A stretch of 5,886 nucleotides of DNA from an uncultured Prevotella sp. (GTDB lineage: Bacteria; Bacteroidota; Bacteroidia; Bacteroidales; Bacteroidaceae): contig CAJOHP010000148.1 in NCBI GenBank assembly GCA_905234355.1, positions 1-5,886 of the forward strand. The letters run 5' to 3'. Positions 5,817 to 5,886 of this stretch are shown here, piece after piece; positions within the stretch are counted from its first letter, which is position 1, and each line of letters starts with the position of its first letter. Below the pieces are notes generated by a model. It made no database searches. It saw only the letters and a program-made list of their open reading frames with translations, and was not told where the DNA came from. The translations under genes were made by a program, and so were the position numbers.

Positions 5817-5886
5817 GTTTGACATAGATGGGGTATTAACCTTTTGTCATCTTTCTGGCTCTTTTGCCTCCATTTTGTAAGTCTCA

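Noticed and set aside
1..5886. CRISPR arrays, tRNA or rRNA genes, insertion sequences, phage or defence modules
   Set aside because: No spaced direct repeats, no cloverleaf-like sequence, no transposase, integrase or defence domains in any supported gene. The only long exact repeat I noticed is the 29-base leader pair.

Overview
The window looks like chromosomal DNA of a Bacteroidota bacterium, most likely a Prevotella-like member of the Bacteroidales. The reasons are promoter boxes close to the Bacteroidota consensus TAnnTTTG, a large periplasmic M16 peptidase of the Bacteroidales type, a small outer-membrane beta-barrel protein, and a leader sequence (reading GINRTHL if translated) that I recall as common in front of Prevotella/Bacteroides genes. 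The taxonomic call is inference from recall, not a database result.

Layout. Bases 2-754 (+) are the C-terminal two thirds of an iron-dependent alcohol/aldehyde dehydrogenase that begins outside the window; all four metal ligands are visible. Fifteen bases later, at 770-942 (+), lies a broken sugar O-acetyltransferase: an intact N-terminus of 44 codons, then, after an out-of-frame junction, a 14-residue piece of its left-handed beta-helix, and nothing more. Convergent to it are two overlapping minus-strand genes: a cupin protein (1415-1870) followed by a pyridoxamine 5'-phosphate oxidase-like flavoprotein (948-1421). The 307-base gap 1871-2177 holds the cupin promoter, a leader hairpin, several candidate operator repeats and a strong terminator belonging to the next gene. 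That gene (2178-2801, -) encodes a secreted outer-membrane beta-barrel protein. The M16 metallopeptidase gene (2894-5779, -) fills the rest, with its leader region at 5780-5886.

How the parts relate. Fe-ADH and the acetyltransferase formed one plus-strand unit; cupin and flavoprotein form a translationally coupled minus-strand pair, suggestive of a small redox or stress-type locus, though no substrate can be named. The beta-barrel protein and the M16 peptidase both act in the cell envelope and lie in the same direction, but the beta-barrel gene has its own promoter and terminator. The same 29-base hairpin element stands 14-16 bases before the start codons of two unrelated genes (cupin and M16; for M16 counting from its second ATG), and this is the most interesting regulatory signal in the window. 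I see no mobile element, CRISPR array, tRNA, rRNA or defence system, and I do not claim a novel multi-gene system here.
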